Source: Thermomucor indicae-seudaticae
Taxonomy: Eukaryota > Mucoromycota > Mucoromycetes > Mucorales > Lichtheimiaceae
DNA length: 35,168 nt
NCBI GenBank assembly: GCA_000787465.1
Contig: JSYX01000037.1
Span: forward strand, 1 to 35,168
Direction: 5' to 3'
Part shown: positions 33,087 through 35,168 of the stretch, piece by piece
Numbering within the stretch: position 1 is the stretch's first letter
Layout of the letters: each line of letters opens with the position of its first letter
Translations under genes and position numbers: made by a program
Notes under the pieces: model-generated
What the model was told of the DNA's origin: nothing
Databases searched by the model: none
The model's input: only the letters and a program-made list of their open reading frames with translations

Positions 33087-34116
33087 CTAGAGGAAGGGTG
33101 GCAGAGTAGCAAAGAGCATGCGGATGGGAGGTAAACGTTCAGTGCGGTGATCATGAGAGGCTGACAAGGGAGGAGGAGTGATGGGCCAATCTTCAGAGGT
33201 GGTGGGTGACCCAGGTGGAAGTATTGGGCGAAGAGCAAGAGGAGGAGAGGGTGGTGATATGGATTTCTTTGGAGCTATAGCAGATTGCCATCGTGCAAAG
33301 TGAGCGTCTGGTGATGATGCATAAGAAGGAACAAAGCTTTCTTCCTTTTTCTTGTTGTGTTTCGTTGAATCCTGCACTTCTGATTTTCGTTTCATGGCCG
33401 TACTCCTGTTCCCATTCGATAAATCGATAGATAATAACAATACCAATCAACAGGACTTACATTTCTGGTGATTGACCTTTCCGTATACGCAGCTTGACGC
33501 CTTGATTTGAGAAAGCGCGAGAGAGAAAGGTGGCCTCGAGAGGACCTGGGTATTGTTTGGCAGTAAAGACTTGGAAACGATCGGATACAATCGTCTTTTT
33601 GTTTTGCACTTGACCTCTGTGCAAAAGAATAAAAAAACGGTCAGATAAAAAGAAGAAGGTATATCTTTCTGACAGGATAATATACTCGACAATTTCGAAC
33701 AAACTGCAATGCAACCGATAGTTGCCTGGCTTTCGAACCATTAAATCGCCAAAGACGAAGAAGCCTCCATCTAATTAGCAGGACCCTATATCAGACGCCC
33801 GTGTTCGTTTGCTTACTCGTCGTCGTTGTATGTTTTACCTCGATTATCGAGATTTCGTAAGCGATACAAAGACGAGATTGTGGTGCCGGAAAGATACTCG
33901 GAACTCGGAAGCAATGTTTCGTTCTTTTCATCCATCACGTTGGCAACCATGAAATAAAATGGGCTTTGGAGACATTTCCTGATATGACATTACCTCATCA
34001 GGAAATCAAGAGGGAAAAAAAGAATGGGGTTTGCCTGCCTTACTTGGTTTCCTCTGGTGAACAATTTATCCATTCCATCTGGACGATGGGTGGAGGCTCA
34101 ATCGGACAGCGGCGGT
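33087..34116 (-). CDS. Velvet-domain developmental regulator (5' end unresolved)
   Basis: Velvet proteins (VosA, VelB, VeA, VelC) are fungal DNA-binding regulators of sporulation and metabolism with a Rel-like fold. Exons on the minus strand: 34116-34044 (starts inside a codon), 33978-33839, 33770-33686, 33616-33461 and 33405-33087. Velvet motifs in order: RRCPIEPPPIVQ, LQSPFYFMVANV, TISSLYRLRNLDN, GGFFVFGDLMVRKPGNYRL, SLFEIVE, KTIVSDRFQVFTAKQYPG, TFLSRAFSNQGVKLRIRK. A Lys-rich then Ser/Pro-rich tail ends LPPFL. The four introns shown keep phase (65, 68, 69 and 55 bp). The beginning of the domain (usual R-x-R-x-C-G segment) is missing from the resolved model: upstream codons SCGGATSYK at about 34172-34146 would fit, but joining them needs a 29-bp GT-AG gap. 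No ATG lies between 34117 and the TC tract. It overlaps no neighbour; its promoter abuts the HPP gene's 3' end. Confidence 0.85.
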
Positions 34117-34496
34117 CTGAGTGTCACAATGCGCGTTAATAATACCTTTGTACGACGTGGCGCCGCCGCAAGAGAGAGAAAGAGAGAGAGAGAGGGAAAG
34201 AGAGAACAAATTGGCCCAAAACAACCAAAGAAAGGAAAAAGAGGTAGTCGCGGGACGCACTTTTGAGTAAATTTTCCAAGAACAGTAAAAAAAGGTGGAT
34301 GGTGCCAGGTTTCCTTTTTCTGCACGTGAAGAAAAGACCATCGGCACTGGCCGAACCGCGTCGGGAAAAAGCTTGTCTCATAACCCAAAACTTCCTGGTA
34401 AAACGATCGACGCGTTTTGTTACTAAGTGACAAGTAAACAATGATTACTGTTGCTATGTAGATGAACAGGAGAAGATATTATAACGCGTAGAGGAA
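34117..34496. promoter_or_regulatory. Velvet gene 5' region with TC/GA tract
   Basis: 380 bp between the first resolved velvet exon and the HPP stop codon. It must contain the velvet start, any first exon, the promoter and the HPP 3' end. A GA-rich tract (about 34171-34203; TC-rich on the coding strand) lies just upstream of the velvet exon and could be a 5' leader or the pyrimidine tract of a long first intron. CACGTG occurs at 34323-34328. Confidence 0.5.
34171..34203. repeat. (GA)n-rich tract
   Basis: Imperfect GA repeats (AGAGAGAAAGAGAGAGAG), pyrimidine-rich on the velvet coding strand. Confidence 0.9.
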
Positions 34497-35168
34497 TCAA
34501 GATGAGGATGAGGATAAAGAAGAGGCAGGAGGGGTATGAAGTCGAATTTCTTGCTTACTATTAAAGTGTGTTTGGAGTTTTTCATGTATTCTCTGCAAGA
34601 CGGCTTGCTCTTGTTCATCGAGTTCAACGTCCGCTGGAAGCACCATGGGGTAACCTGGAGCCAGCAGGACACTACATGGTGGTTTCGGGGATGGTGGTGA
34701 AGGAGGGAAAGAAGCGTGGGTGGTTGTCTGGGAATCCATGTCATCCGTGACAGAAACGCCCTGCATTTCTTCGTCCATGTGTTCTTTCTGCCGTGTATTC
34801 TCTTCAGGAGACCACCAGTAGAGAGGATAGCGCCGCTCAATGTTGTCAATGATCAAGGCAATTACCAGGCAAATGCAAGTAGACAACATAACAATGGCAA
34901 TATAATACCAGCCGAGATTCATGGCGTCCTGCTGTGCAATGGGGATGAGAGAGGTGGCACCACTGGGCGGATGCACAGTGCGTGTGATTTGCATAATCAG
35001 CAGCGTAATGGCGACGCTGGTTGCACCTGCCACGCAACGGACGGCGTCGTAGTGTTCCGGTGGCGTGTTGATCTGCAGAAAAAGCTTGCTAATGCAGACA
35101 CCGACAACAGAGCCGATCGTGTTTCCGATAAGCACGGCCCGAGGTTGAGCCAAAGGAGCGTCAATGGC
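34497..35168 (-). CDS. HPP-family integral membrane protein (partial)
   Basis: Polytopic membrane protein of the HPP family (named after its His-Pro-Pro motif); plant and cyanobacterial members transport nitrite, the fungal role is unknown. The frame is open to the window edge, so the N-terminus (first helices) is missing; 223 C-terminal residues are visible. Membrane segments: AVLIGNTIGSVVGVCISKLF, GATSVAITLLIMQIT and YYIAIVMLSTCICLVIALII. The signature TVHPPSGATSLIPI sits between the second and third. A cytosolic tail of about 100 residues starts with RRYPLYWWSPEE, typical of fungal HPP proteins, then Ser/Pro-rich sequence and a helix EQEQAVLQRIHEKLQ, and ends in a Ser run. No intron is seen in the part shown. 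Confidence 0.88.
   Translation of the reverse strand, partial: AIDAPLAQPRAVLIGNTIGSVVGVCISKLFLQINTPPEHYDAVRCVAGATSVAITLLIMQITRTVHPPSGATSLIPIAQQDAMNLGWYYIAIVMLSTCICLVIALIIDNIERRYPLYWWSPEENTRQKEHMDEEMQGVSVTDDMDSQTTTHASFPPSPPSPKPPCSVLLAPGYPMVLPADVELDEQEQAVLQRIHEKLQTHFNSKQEIRLHTPPASSLSSSSS

Overview
The window looks like a nuclear chromosome segment of a filamentous fungus, most likely an early-diverging one (Mucoromycota/Mucorales-like). Seen directly: many short GT-AG introns (about 48-90 bp, one of 143 bp), donors GTAAG/GTATG, several CTAAC-type branch sites and tight gene spacing. From family knowledge: Hsp104, velvet factor, CreA/Mig1-type zinc finger, Kre9/Knh1-like surface protein, Spb1 and Ect1 point to fungi. 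The lineage within fungi is inference. Exon structures were assembled by hand from splice signals, reading phase and family alignment from memory.

Layout. 1-1088: non-coding, with a decayed transposon-like segment. 1089-9357: a tubby-like-domain protein (+), then ribosomal protein eL36, an ALY/REF-type mRNA export adaptor, cystathionine gamma-lyase and a Mig1/CreA-type repressor, all on the minus strand. 9358-15577: ATG7 (+) converging on SPB1 (-). 15801-16167: a small spliced fragment resembling the end of a Fanzor/TnpB-type transposon nuclease. 16543-21311: intronless HSP104 (-) divergent from ECT1 (+) across a shared 465-bp promoter. 21832-26086: a GPI-anchored Kre9/Knh1-like surface protein (+), a tiny unrecognised multi-exon gene (-), sorting nexin SNX4/ATG24 (+) and complex I subunit NDUFA5 (-). 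26087-27155: gene-poor, with a 136-bp pogo-like MITE flanked by TA and an open coding fragment. 27156-35168: an OAC1-like mitochondrial carrier (-), a BCAS3-type beta-propeller protein (+), a velvet-domain regulator (-) and an HPP-family membrane protein (-) cut by the window edge.

Most genes are housekeeping and unlinked in function. Two are core autophagy or endosome recycling genes (ATG7, SNX4), and a third (BCAS3) belongs to a family linked to autophagosomes in other eukaryotes. I infer no operon-like unit from this.

The most unusual observations are the Fanzor-like fragment, an in-frame GC-AG intron beside the catalytic lysine of SPB1, the TA-flanked MITE, the tiny multi-exon gene at 23049-23370, and the unresolved 5' end of the velvet gene. 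I see no CRISPR array, rRNA or tRNA gene, and no clear multi-gene novel system.
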